In this document: positions 1-11,820 of the stretch, one piece after another
Position numbering within the stretch: the stretch's first letter is position 1
How the letters are laid out: every line of letters begins with the position of its first letter
NCBI GenBank assembly: GCA_963402885.1
Contig: OY727093.1
Location: 10,055,501 to 10,119,500, forward strand
From: Antedon bifida
Lineage: Eukaryota; Echinodermata; Crinoidea; Comatulida; Antedonidae
Length of the DNA stretch: 64,000 nt
Direction: 5' to 3'
Notes under the pieces: generated by a model
Told to the model about the DNA's origin: nothing
What the model saw: the letters and a program-made list of their open reading frames with translations, nothing else
Database searches by the model: none
Program-made: the position numbers and the translations under genes

Positions 1-1323
1 ATGATGAAAAGATTGTAAGAATACACTGAGAAATGTTATATGTATGTGTTTACCGTGCTAATACTCCATAATGTTTAAAACGTTGTATGTCAACGGTGCG
101 TAGTCGTGAGCACCAAAGTGTAATTAATCTAATCTTTACGTATGAGTTTGGTTCGTTACTATATACAATGTTCTATGTAATACGAGAGCATTATTTATGA
201 GAAAGTAGACCTACACAAATATCTATATTTACTTACTAACGTAAGAAAGGATGTTGTTGCATGTTTATATAATATAATCGAAAAGACTTGTAGCCTAATG
301 GTCTTCTCAGCTAGAAATAAGTGTAGGCGAGTCCACAAAAGACGAATTACTTGTGGCGGCTTGTTGACGGATACCATTCATTACTTTATTAAAAATATAT
401 CATTTCATCTGAAAAAAAAATCACAAACAATATACTTTGTATGATAAGTATTTAGTTAGAACAAGTTACTATTTTCATTAGTGCAAGTCGGTATAGGCCT
501 ATGTGAATTTGAATTACGCTAAATACGTGGACCTAATTAGTTAATTACTTACATACACAATTAACCATGTGTGCAGACTATGAATTCTCAAGAGTACTAA
601 CGACTCAAGGTAAATGTTTTTAAAAATGAACGATAATATGATTGTGCATTAATAGATGAGGATAATGATTTAATGATGCGTTTAGTTAAAAGAAAATATT
701 ATAGGTATGATAGGATGTAATTGGAGAGATGCTAAAACTCGTGGTTTGGCAAGCAGTATATGCCTAATCTTGTACTGTAGCCCGAATACGATGTCACATT
801 ATATGACTACAAAATTCACCTTTTTGAAAATCGCTTAATCCAATAGTCACACATGAAAAATCTCTTAAAGACTCTTTTACTATAGAACTAATCAACCAAC
901 ATATTTTAGTTTTGTTGACGCCTCAGATTAAAATTTGCCCAAAGGAATATGCTTTGTATCACCCTTCTACTTCACTGCACGAAGTTTAATGTAAATAAAA
1001 CGACCCGATTTGGATGATTTAGTTGGTTACCAGCAGACATTTTACTTAGAAGCTGAATAGGCCTATTAGTTTGTAGATGGAGCTGCTCGAGAGAACTAAG
1101 GAGTAACTTATACCTACTCAATATAGTTTATGACCCCTTTACTGTTTCTTTATAATACAGGATCTCAAGCTCTCTTTCAATTACCAGTAACATTGCTAAG
1201 CCTTGATGCATTATGACTTCTGCATAATCTTCTGCATTAGTTTCATGAGTTTTGGTTGAAGCAAGTAAACCAAACTGTGTCTATGTATATGGCGACGTGA
1301 TCCTCTGAACAAGAACTAGTGCA
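1..1323. other. upstream intergenic DNA, no gene seen
   Basis: AT-rich sequence without a convincing coding exon on either strand; the open frames are short and lack family features. It presumably holds the promoter and 5' UTR of the sulfotransferase that starts at 1324, but no specific element is recognisable. Confidence 0.5.
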
Positions 1324-2896
1324 ATGGAATGTAGATCACGGAAGTTGCTAGTAATTCCATGTATACTGGTTTTAGGACTCGTGGCTTTGAATGGATCTAG
1401 ATACCCAACATCGTTTTGTAAGTTGCTCTTATTTTTTTCCTTCTAATTATGTGTGTTAAAACAGCTAAACGAAGTTGCTTTATAATTCCTCCGTGGATAT
1501 TTTACTGACGTTGGTTAACATCATCGGAATCATTAGCACTTTTCATTGCATTATTCCAACACTTTATAAGCCTACCGCAATCATTGTATTCATTAACACC
1601 ACCGCAATGCAACAACGCAAATAATACCAAGTATTTCCTCATTATTACATAGATAATACTCCCAGGCCTGATGTAACTATATATAAATAGCACTATTTAC
1701 GGAATTTCTTTTTAGCTAATGAAAGTGGCAAAGTCATATTTGGTAAATATCCTGCACTGAAATCAGTTGGAACAAATACAGAAATGGTTAGTGGAAACAT
1801 ATATTAACCAATACAAACAATAAAATAAACAATAACAAATATAAGAAAACACCGAAAGTTCAATTTATTCAGGTTTGATTTGGAAAAGCGGATGTTAAAC
1901 TCGATTAAAATCTATCTAAATAATTGAATAAAATCATAAGAAAGTACCGATATTGTTTTACGTGTATCTGTATTATAGGAAACAAGTCATCAACATGACT
2001 GGATGAAAGAACAAGAAGACATACAGTACCAAAGAGTAGAATTATTAAAGAAAGGATGCATCTCGAAACAATACGAGAGTCATGAGTTTCTTGGAATACA
2101 TCCACCACCTAGTCTTTTCATTGTTCCTACTCACCGGATGATGTATTGTGCCGTTCCTAAAATTGCATCTTCAAGTTGGAAACATTTGTTTTTGATTGTT
2201 GGAAGATACGTTGGCGTAAATTCAAAACTTAATCAGAACAAACTAAACACATATGCTAGTAAAGTATTACCACGGTTTTCAAATTTAAAAAACAAAACTG
2301 AGAAAGAAGATGTGATCGATTCGTACTTAAAATTTCTATTTGTTCGTCATCCGTTTTCTCGCGTTCTATCTGTTTTTAAAAATAAGCTTGATCCAAATAC
2401 TAAATTCGAACGTGCAAGTCACTGGCAAAGACATCTGGGAATGAGCATTATTAAACGGTATCGTAAACTGGTTGATTATAAGAAAGTTGCTAGAAATTTT
2501 AAGAAAAATTACGATCTAAAATTTGAAGAATTTGTAAAGTTTGTTGGTGATCCCAAATTAAAACCAAGGAATGGGCACTGGAATGAGGTATATGGCACTT
2601 GTCGTCCTTGTGCGGTTTCTTATAATTTTATCGGGAAAATTGAAACAATGACGACTGATGTTGAATACCTTATGAAAAAAACGAAACTAGCTGATGATTA
2701 TAAGTTTCCATCTATGTCATTAAGTAGTCCAACAAATAGTTCGGGGAAGAAAACAATGGAAAGTTACTACAAAGATATACCAGTTCAGGACTTGCAGAAT
2801 CTGTACCGACGGTATACACTAGACTTTAAATTGTTCGGATATCCTAAACCTGATTTTGTGAATGGAAAGATTGTACCTGATTTAATAAATACTTAG
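1324..2896 (+). CDS. carbohydrate sulfotransferase, CHST8-14 / HNK-1ST-like (Sulfotransfer_2 family)
   Basis: Predicted type II Golgi enzyme that moves sulfate from PAPS to a glycan hydroxyl. Exons 1324-1417, 1716-1786 and 1979-2896 join in frame (94, 71 and 918 nt) into 360 residues. The first exon encodes a short basic start (MECRSRK) followed by a hydrophobic anchor of about 18 residues. The 5'-phosphosulfate-binding segment is VPKIASSSWK near residues 114-123, and the 3'-phosphate-binding segment is RHPFSRVLS near residues 178-186; both are family hallmarks. The C-terminal part (NFIGKIETM, near 270-280) also fits the chondroitin/dermatan/HNK-1 sulfotransferase group. Length is normal for the group. 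The acceptor glycan cannot be told from sequence. The large third exon is certain; the two small upstream exons rest on splice consensus and phase. Confidence 0.88.
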
Positions 2897-3188
2897 TAGG
2901 TTACTATTGTAGTAGTCTTTTTTTTTATTATTAAATTTCATTTACATCAGAATCAAAACAACTTAATAACTTTACGACATCGTAAACACTCGTCACAGAA
3001 AAGAGACGGGGAAAATTTTATAAAAAAAAAAACATAGCAATGCAATTAATTTTTGATATAGGCCTATCTTCTCTTGTACATGTTATGCTTTATTTGAATC
3101 GTTGTGCAATTGAAGTTGTGCAAAGATTTATTTGTGCAAAGACTCCTTGGGTTTTAAAATTGCCACTACTCATTTGATATCTTCTATA

Positions 3189-3194
3189 AATAAA
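3189..3194 (+). promoter_or_regulatory. candidate poly(A) signal of the sulfotransferase gene
   Basis: AATAAA about 290 bases after the sulfotransferase stop, just before the end of the convergent CRAL-TRIO gene. It fits a 3' UTR end for the forward gene. Confidence 0.4.
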
Positions 3195-3260
3195 ATTATA
3201 AATTATTTTTTTTCAAATATTTTTCTATTTATCTTATCATATCACAATATTCAGAGCTTG

Positions 3261-6168
3261 CTAAACATAAATAATATTAATGAAATCAAAGAATTCTTTG
3301 GTCCATGATATTTGGTCAAGTTGATTGTTGTCGCCACTGAACTCAAAAGGTATCCATTCTTTTCCAAATTCATCGTAAAACTCTTCCAGGTTATCTCCAT
3401 GTATATGTACCTGTTAACGGAAAAGGTAATAAGTTTAATTTTCCACTTTCAATGTAACCACTTATCAATTGAAGTATGTTTTATTTAAACCTTGTTCTAG
3501 ACGATAGAATGTCACGTAATTTAAATATAACCGGACTGGACGTGAATGGCCAATAATGGTCATAGACTGGACATGCATGGTCAATTGTGATCACGAACTG
3601 GACGTACATAGTCAATGGTTGTCATTGTAGGTCTACATATTGGGTTAGGCCATCACAGTCATCTTTTACGCATGCAATCAAAAATATAATTAAATGCTAA
3701 TCCAGGTTTCCGAGAAATTACAGTATTTGCAACTTACACGCTTGGCTAACTTTTCCTTCAGGAATGGTTTGGTTAAGGCAAATGACCAGGAGAAATACCA
3801 TGGTTGATGAATGAAATGCACTCCTTTTAATCGACAAGGAAACGAACTCTGAAAACAGAATATAATAATAAAAATATCCTGGATTTATATAGCGCCTAAT
3901 GTTGTGAAACCTCTAAGCACTGAACATTAATAATAATACCCCAGTCATTTTTTTTTGATCAATCAAACATACTCCCATAATGCAGCTAGTAGGCCTAATC
4001 AGCGCAAAGTTGTGTTTTGATCTAACCGGCTTCCCATTTATACACCTGGGTGGAGAGAGGCAAATGTAAGTAAAGTATCTTGTCTAAGGATACAAGCAAT
4101 GCGTCGAGAGTTGGGTTCGAACCTCGATCTCACGATCTGTAGTCGAACGTCCAACACACTGCGTCACACGCCCTTATATTGCCCTTACACAATATACTGT
4201 AATACATTTTATTTTCATAAACGTTCATATTTATAAGAAATATTTCATAAACGTTCATATTTATAAGAAATATTTTATAAACGTTCATATTTATAAGAAA
4301 CATTTCATAAACGTTCATAATATCTGGACCACAATCAAACCGTATCCTGGATATAAATATTGCAGCTGTTTAGATATTCTTTTTAAATTTAAAAAATATA
4401 AATTTTAAACTCATCAGCTGTGGTACAAAAGAAATGTCAGGAAATGAATGATGTTATTAGGGACATTATTATTATTATGAACACGTTTTATGCATTCATT
4501 AAAGTTTTTATTTAAGCCTATTGAATATTCAAAAACCTTCCAACAATGGAGAGAAGAGAAAATTAACGTCACTTCATACCTGTAACATTTCAACCATTTT
4601 CTTGAGCTGGTGTGGTTTGATGGATAGGGCCTGAGTAAACGAATAGTTGTAAAAATTCTCAAAAAGCACAAGACCGTTGACTTGAGTCTCTTGACTCTTC
4701 AGTAAATTTTCAAGTATATAAACAAATCCACGAAGAATCTACGATATTGAATTGTTATAATGTTATCAAATTAATAGATTGATTGATTATACAGCAACCC
4801 ATAATTTGTGACACTCCTATCTATATTATTATAACTGTGTGGGACACTTTGCTGGATCTCGAAGATTTCCCCTTAATTTGTTTAAAGGTTTTACAGAAGA
4901 TCTTCCTCATCACCATAATAGCCAGGGTTATTTCATTCCATCGCTCTATTTTTCTAATCTTGATAGACATTCAATATGATGTACTTAAGAATTACATAAC
5001 ATTACATCATTTAAGCTTTGCGTAATTTATTTTCCATTATGATTGATCACGGTTATATACACTTCACGTAGGCCTAGATAAATACTAGTAGTTGTAGGCC
5101 TACTTTACCTCATCAAATGGTGTTAAAACAGGGTCCCAGTGTTCGATTTTAAATGCCAGAACAACCCTACCATAACGATCTCTATGTGGTAACACAGAAG
5201 GGTGCCCTGCTTCTAGAGTTCCCTTAATTGTTTCGTCCGTCAAATCTTCAAAGAGCTCCGGATACTTAAGACGGAAACTTGCATAACCTATATTAATATT
5301 TGATTATTTGAAAAAAAATTATTCAAACCTGCAAAAAAAATCAATCAAAAGCAGTTACTCGATGAGGTCCAATTCAAAGAGTAAGGAGTGACATTTAAAA
5401 GTCCTTGATCAAATGATACAAATTAATAAGAATTCAGTGCTGAGGCGTAATAAACCCTCACTAAAAGCACTGTTCAAGAATCAGATGAGCTGGACCCTGT
5501 CTATATACCAAACGCTCATCAAACCCTCCTTTAAAAACGCCTATCTAATATGGGGCAGAGTTAAGTATAGTGAGTGGTCACATACCTTTCAAGAGTGCGT
5601 ACGCTCTGTCAACGTTCCATTTTCTAGCTCTTAAAAATCGAACCAAGAATGCGTTGTCTTTCTTGCTACATATTTTAAAAACCTCTGCCGCTATATCATC
5701 GTCGTCCATTGAGTCTGAAACATCCAAATAAGACATTTGTTGTTTTTCTCACTTCAAAATACATGTTACATTTTGTATTCAAAAAGGTAGATTTGACGTG
5801 TAGAACAAGAAGTGTCGAATGAGCACCAACTAAATGGTGTTTTATGTTAAAACGATTTGGTAAAAATATGTATTTGTGCGGTGAAAATCTACATGCAAAA
5901 AATGCCTATGCTATGGTTTTACATCTTTATTAAAGTAAAACATAGAAATGTATATATTGTTTGTATTTACTGCTATCGAATCGAAGAACGGTATCTAATT
6001 AGAATCAACTTTAGTTTTCTTACCTTGTATAACACTATTTAGCATTTGAATATGTTCTGTTTGATCGTCTGGTTCAAACAGCTCATTTCTAGCCCGTACA
6101 ATAGCTTCTTCTGACAGCCCCATACAAGTGTCTAAAACAGGAACATCGCATGATTTTTTAAATGGCAT
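3261..6168 (-). CDS. CRAL-TRIO domain protein (alpha-tocopherol transfer protein / clavesin-like)
   Basis: Predicted cytosolic carrier of hydrophobic ligands (retinoid, tocopherol or phosphoinositide type). Six exons on the minus strand, read 6168-6024, 5714-5586, 5287-5109, 4738-4580, 3848-3738 and 3410-3261, sum to 873 nt (290 residues), all with consensus junctions and matching phases. The N-terminal CRAL-TRIO-N helix bundle holds [13 protein letters not shown] and [17 protein letters not shown]. The lipid-binding lobe follows, with [27 protein letters not shown] and KPFLKEKL, then the usual [11 protein letters not shown]. The product ends [13 protein letters not shown]. The start was set at the Met of [10 protein letters not shown]; an in-frame Met further upstream is possible but lacks family similarity. 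The ligand cannot be assigned. The gene is convergent with the sulfotransferase, with 364 bases between the stops. Confidence 0.88.
3866..4175 (-). repeat. tRNA-derived SINE with L2/CR1-type 3' tail
   Basis: Read on the minus strand, the element has a B-box-like GAGGTTCGAACCC near 4110-4122, a segment typical of invertebrate tRNA-SINEs (CCTTAGACAAGATACTT near 4074-4090), and a tail containing GGCGCTATATAAATCCAGGA before a run of TTATTATTA. The tail resembles those that L2/CR1-type LINE machinery recognises. It lies in the intron between CRAL-TRIO exons 4 and 5. The same tail occurs on the plus strand at 9200-9259. Boundaries are approximate. Confidence 0.65.
4213..4318. repeat. 30-bp minisatellite, about 3.5 copies
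   Basis: Nearly identical units of 30 bp (core ATAAACGTTCATATTTATAA) sit in tandem in a CRAL-TRIO intron. The open frame it creates on the minus strand, with a repeated 10-residue peptide, is a by-product and not a gene. Confidence 0.85.
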
Positions 6169-7041
6169 TGTGCACCTGGGTTCTGTGAGGCTTACCGTAC
6201 AATCAATATCTTCGTAATATCTTCGCAAATTGTAATTATGCCATAAACCTGAGAAACATTGACGTACGTGGTCGTTGAAAGGATTTAGAATCAATCAGTT
6301 CTGAGCTGCACACAATTTATGAATTTAAGTCCTAAAATAAGCATAATGTGTTTAGAGTACTAATTACGTACATGGTTTCCATGATAATTATAATGAAGGA
6401 TATTTTTAAACAGACCATTATAACCACAGCATCATACGCTTTATCATTGCTACAATAGTGAAAGAATGAAATTACAAAAACGAAATTGAAGAAAAAAATC
6501 ACACACAAATATAAATTATTGATTCATCTTCATCATCACATTTATCTAATCGAATCATTATCATTTCATCATTCATTAATTTGGTCAAATCAATTTCAAC
6601 AATATGAAAGAATTAAACCGAGTTATATGAATTATCATGAAACATCAAGTCGAAATCAATCAATTCAATGTCCTACAGTAGAGTCCCATTGTTTATTTGG
6701 TCTGTGCTTGCATTGCTAATTACAGTATATTGTTATTTTTCTTAGCTTTCTAACCTAATATCACAGACTTGATGGCATATAATACGATATTTGAAAATGA
6801 AAATCAGCTATGATAACATCGCTGTTACCTTGTTGTCTATAGCTTGTTTTTTATATTTTATTTTATGGGTTTTCCTTAATTTCATAAATTTTAATTAAAG
6901 ATGTATTGTCCCCCAAAAAAATGAAAAATAAAGATTAATAAAATCACACTTTGAATAGATTATTTTTGTAGCTTTAATAAAGTTAATCATTTCTGTAGGA
7001 AAAAAAACTGGGACAAATTTTTCACTTATAAAACTAGAGAG
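6169..7041. other. 5' flank of the CRAL-TRIO gene
   Basis: No coding exon is supported here. The stretch should contain the promoter and leader of the minus-strand CRAL-TRIO gene; no TATA or other motif stands out. It is followed by the first palindromic element. Confidence 0.4.
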
Positions 7042-7784
7042 GGGTCCTACTAAACACAGCCAGATACCACCAGATACCACCAGATACATACAAGAGCATT
7101 TGATAAATATTATAGCAAAATAAATACCAAGACCTACCAAGAACTACCAAGACCTGTCAATTTAAAGTGTTAATTTAACGAAATATGATATATATAGACT
7201 TCTAATAGCATTTCCAACAATAAAACCTCAATTTTAGCGCGATATAGACACCAAAAATGTTAAATAATCGACAAGCTTCGCGTTCGCGAAACGAACTGAG
7301 TTGATGCATACATTGCGTCACAAATGTCCGTATTGCGTCAACTGGTATGGCCTACCAAGAACTACCGAGACCTGTCAATTTTATTTTAACGAAATATAAT
7401 ATATATAGACTTCTAATAGCTTTTCCAACAATAAAACCTCAATTGTAGACACCAAAAATGTTAAATGTAGGCCTACGACCCAGTAGGCCTACGACAGGAG
7501 AACTGCATCGAGTGTCAGTGAGCCATACTAGTTGACGCAATATGGACATTTGTGACGCAATGTATGCATCAATAATTCATTTCGCGAAGCTTGTCGATTA
7601 TTTAACATTTTCGTAACATTTTTGGTGTCTATATCGCGCTGGAATTGAGGTTTAATTGTTGGAAATGCTATTAGAAGTCTATATATATCATATTTCGTTA
7701 AATTAACACTTTAAATTGACAGGTCTTGGTAGGTCTTGGTAGTTCTTGGTAGGTCTTGGTAGGTCTTGGTATTTAGGAGGACCC
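7042..7784. mobile_element. 743-bp foldback element with long inverted arms
   Basis: Ends GGGTCCTACTAAA (7042-7054) and TTTAGGAGGACCC (7772-7784) are near-perfect inverted copies. The arms 7128-7351 and 7526-7770 are inverted repeats sharing short tandem AGGTCTTGGT / ACCAAGACCT units at the outer edge, the text GACTTCTAATAGC, and an inner block TTGACGCAATATGGACATTT (7534-7553). A partial direct copy of the left arm lies at 7352-7460 in the loop. No coding capacity is visible and no clear target-site duplication was found. A non-autonomous foldback transposon is the best reading. Confidence 0.75.
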
Positions 7785-9129
7785 AAACATTCCTAATATA
7801 TAATATGTTTCTTTCTTTTCTACCGTATCCATTGTAACTTAGTTTAACAATATTCATTGCAATTTTAACCAAAAACCATTTAGGCTAGTCAATCTAGCAA
7901 AAAAAACAGCTCAAAGTGAAACAAATTGCAAACAGAGATTTTTTTTTTTTAAATGGTCATATATGATGAGGAGATGAAAATTTGAGCATCACACCTCTGT
8001 CACTCATCCCGAAGGTATGCAAATTAGCTTAAATATGCAAATTAGGGTGAAATTACAGGGTAACCATATCTCAAAAACTACTAGTCCGAGAGAGTTGATT
8101 TTTTCACTGATTTATTCAAAATGTATATATTTATATTTACTCTAATGCAACATTTTACGATAAAATGACCGGAAGTACAACATTTGACCTTCGACCCCAT
8201 TTCTCAATGTTTGCATATACAATGTGACTAAAATGTCTGTAGAGACTTTATTTTGCCCTCAAATGACCCAGACATAGGTTCCTAATAGCCAGCATATGAC
8301 CACTTTGTAATTCCCAAAATCACACCTTCGTCACGCACCTCGAAAGTATGCAAATTAGTAGTACAAGTAATATTAAATATGCAAATTAGGGAGTGAAATT
8401 ACAGCGTTGCCATATCTCGAAAACCGCTAATGCTAGAGAGTTGATTTTTTCACAGCCGTATTCAGAATGTACATATTTCTATTTGCTCCAATGAAACATT
8501 TTACAAAAAATTGACCAGAAGTATGACATTTGACCCTCGACCCCATTTCTCAATATTGCATATATAATGAAACTAAAATGTCTGTAGAGACTTTGTTTTG
8601 CCCTCAAATGACTCAGATACAGGTTTATAATAGCCAACATAGAACTGTTTAGTAAATCTCAAAATCACACCTGTATCACTCACCTCCAAAGTATGCAAAT
8701 TATTAGTACAAGTTACATAAAATATGCAAATTAGGGGGTGAAATTACAGGTTCCTATATATCGAAAACTACTAAGGCTAGAGAGTTGATTTTTTCAATAA
8801 CTTCAAAAATGTTCAAAATGTACATATTTATATTCGCTCTAATAAAACATTTTACGAAAAAATGACCGGAAATACAACAATTGACCCTCGACCCCATTTA
8901 TCAATGTTTGCATACATAATGCGACTAAAATGTCTGTAGAGACTTCGTTTTGGACTCAAATAACTCTGATACATGTTTCCTATAGTCAGCATAGGACCGC
9001 TTTGTAATTCCCAAAATCACGCCTTCGTCATGCACCTCAAAATTATGCTAATTAGTAGTACAAATTACATGAAATATGCAAATAAGGGGGTGAATAAATA
9101 AATAAATAAATTACAGTCTTCCCATATCT

Positions 9130-9750
9130 CAGCGACGAAGGCGTATCTCTATACTTCGGTTTGGGTTTTTTTTGGCATGGTTGGAATTCCCTTTTTTCGT
9201 ATTAGTTTATGTACAGCGCTTAGAGGTTTCACAACATTAGGCGCTATATAAATCCAGGACGTATCCGGATATTCACCCCCTGGACATTTACCCCCCGGAA
9301 AACTACCCCCCGGACAACCACCACCTGGACAACTACCCCCTTAGGACAACTACCCCTTTAGGACAACTACCCCTTTAGGACAACTACCCCCCGGACAAAT
9401 ACCCCCGGACAACTACCCCCTTAGGACAACTACCCCCTGGACAACTACCCCCTTAGGACAACTACCCCCTAGGAACAACCTGACTCTGCAACAGTGTATA
9501 ATAGGTAGTTGACCGGGGGTAGATATCCTAAGGGGGTAGTTGTCCTAAGGGGGTAGTTGTCCTAAGGGGGTAGTTGTCCTAAGGGGGTAGTTGTCCTAAG
9601 GGGGTAGTTGTCCTAAGGGGGTAGTTGTCCTAAGGGGGTAGTTGTCCTAAGGGGGTAGTTGTCCGGGTGGTAAACATCCGGAGGGTAACTGTCTAGGGGG
9701 TAGGTGTCCTAGAACCATCCAGGATATTAATATTATAATTATTATTATTA
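9130..9750 (+). repeat. SINE/L2-type tail interrupted by an insertion
   Basis: The text at 9200-9259 (GCGCTTAGAGGTTTCACAAC and GGCGCTATATAAATCCAGGA) matches the tail of the SINE at 3866-4175. It stops at 9259 and resumes at 9717 with the TATTAATATT and ATTATTATTATT that should follow. Between them lies the element at 9260-9716. The 5' part of the SINE is too degraded to place exactly. Confidence 0.65.
9260..9716. mobile_element. 457-bp foldback element built from 17-bp tandem repeats, 8-bp target duplication
   Basis: The right half (about 9525-9665) is a clean tandem array of the 17-bp unit GGGGGTAGTTGTCCTAA, eight to nine copies. The left half (about 9280-9480) carries the same unit inverted, with variants. 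The whole is flanked by ATCCAGGA at 9252-9259 and 9717-9724. The uninterrupted SINE at 3866-4175 shows the empty site with a single ATCCAGGA, so this is a true target-site duplication. Established knowledge: sea-urchin TU foldback elements combine short tandem repeats in long inverted arms with 8-bp duplications. Membership in that group is inferred. Confidence 0.8.
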
Positions 9751-11468
9751 TTTCTCAATATTTGCATAAAATGCAACTAAAATGTATACAGACTTTGTTT
9801 TGGCCTCAAATGACTCGGATACAGGTTTATATAGCCAGTATAAGTCAAGCACCCCGAAAGTATGCAAATTAGTAGTACAAGCTATATGAAATACGCAAAT
9901 TACAGTGAATTGCCTTATGTATGTCGAAAACGCTAATGACCGATAGAGATATGGCAACTTTCTTGTACTATTAATTTGCATACTTTCAAGCGAAGTAACA
10001 GAGGTGTGATTTTGAGAATTACTAAACAGTTCTATGCTGGCTATAGAAAACCTGTATCTGCGTCATTTGAGGCCAAAACAAAGTCTGTACAGACATTTTA
10101 GTTGCATTATATGAAAATATTGAGAAATAGATTTGAGGGTCAAATGTCATAATTCCGACAATTTTTGCGTAAAATGTTTCATTAGAGCGAATATAAATAT
10201 GTACATTCTGAATCAACTCTAAATTCAAATCAACTCTCTAGCATTAATGGTTTTCGAGATATGGGAAGACTGTAATTTCACCCCTAATTTGCATATTTCA
10301 TGTAACTTGTACTAATAATTTGCATACTTTCAAGGTGTGTGACAAAATTATGATTTTGGGAATTACAAAGCGGTCCTATGCTGACGATAGGAAAACTGTA
10401 TCCGAGTCATTTGAGTCAAAAAAATTATCTACAGACATTTTAGTCGCAATATGTACACAAACATTGATAAATAGGGTCAAGGGTCAATTGTTGTATTTCC
10501 GGTCATTTTTTCGTAAAATGTTTTATTAGAGCAAATATAAATATGTACATTTTGAACAAGTTATTGAAAAAATCAACTCTCTAGCCTTAGTAGTTTTCGA
10601 TATATAGGAACCTGTAATTTCACCCCCTAATTTGCATATTTTATGTAACTTGTACTAATAATTTGCATACTTTGGAGGTGAGTGATACAGGTGTGATTTT
10701 GAGATTTACTAAACAGTTCTATGTTGGCTATTATAAACCTGTATCTGAGTCATTTGAGGGCAAAACAAAGTCTCTACAGACATTTTAGTTTCATTATATA
10801 TGCAATATTGAGAAATGGGGTCGAGGGTCAAATGTCATACTTCCGGTCAATTTTTTGTAAAATGTTTCATTGGAGCAAATATAAATATACATATTTTAAA
10901 TATTTTAGTGAAAAAATCAACACTCTAGCATTAGCGGTTTTCGAGATATGGCAACGCTGTAATTTCACTCCCTAATTTGCATATTTAATATTACTTGTAC
11001 TACTAATTTGCATACTTTCGAGGTGCATGACGAAGGTGTGATTTTGGGAATTATAATACAGTTCTATGGTGGGTATTGAAAAACAATATCCAAGTCATTG
11101 AGTCCAAAAAAAAAGTCTCTACAGACATTTTAATCACATATTTATGTAAATATTGAGAAATGGGGTCAAGGGTCAAAATCTGGTACTTCCGGTCATTTTT
11201 TTGTAAAATGTCTCATTAGAGCAAATATAAATATATATATTCTGAACCAGACTGTGCAAAAACGAACTCTCTAGGATTAGTAGTTTTGAAGATATGGTAA
11301 CCCTGTAATTTCACCCTAATTTGCATATTTAAGCTAATTTGCATACCTTCGGGATGAGTGTCAGAGGTGTGATGCTCAAAAAATAATCACCTTATCATAT
11401 GTAACCATTTAAAAAAAAAAAATCTCTGTTTGCAATTTGTTTCACTCAAAATGCTAGATTGACTAGCC

Positions 11469-11820
11469 TAATTGTCTGAGAGACAATATAAGTATTCTTT
11501 TCAAACAGTGAATAATTATTATGTAACTTTAAAATGGCATATTAAAAAAAAATTGAAAAAAAAATTGCTTAAGGGACAAAACTGTATCTTTAAATGAAGT
11601 TTGTTGTGATGACACGCTTGAGTTGTTACAAAGTGACCTCATCTCATTGACCTTATTCGCACGTTTCATACGAGATAGTAAACACACACAAAACAAGGCC
11701 CGGAAATTCTGTATTGTTTGCTATACGGTATTTTTTTTATTGCATTGTCATTGTGTTTACAGTATTCAAATCTTTCATCATTATATAGCGGACGCCTGCG
11801 ATTAGGTTTAATATTCCTCT
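11469..11820. other. 5' flank of the SV2-like gene
   Basis: A stretch of 352 bases between the giant palindrome and the first coding exon. It probably contains promoter or leader sequence; no specific signal is recognised. The palindrome ends only about 350 bases from this start codon. Confidence 0.35.

Larger units (their letters stand above)
7883..11468. mobile_element. 3.6-kb giant imperfect palindrome (foldback transposon)
   Basis: The terminal text GGCTAGTCAATCTAGC (7883-7898) returns inverted as GCTAGATTGACTAGCC (11453-11468), and both ends abut TA. Matching inverted text continues inward: the CTCTGTTTGCAATTTG block near the ends, then blocks of about 330-350 bp, each with an ATGCAAATTAG motif and a GAGAGTTGATTTTTTC motif. 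In the left arm, blocks start near 7989, 8319, 8661 and 9015; the right arm (about 9752-11468) mirrors them and is longer. No transposase frame is seen. The centre holds a SINE tail split by a smaller foldback (9260-9716). It lies between the CRAL-TRIO and SV2-like genes. Confidence 0.82.

Noticed and set aside
4130-4318. Minus-strand open frame with a repeated 10-residue peptide
   Set aside because: Produced by a 30-bp minisatellite in an intron; the repeat length is a multiple of three by chance.
9525-9665. Regular 17-bp repeats as a CRISPR-like array
   Set aside because: There are no unique spacers; units abut directly and an inverted array faces them. This is animal DNA and a foldback element explains it.
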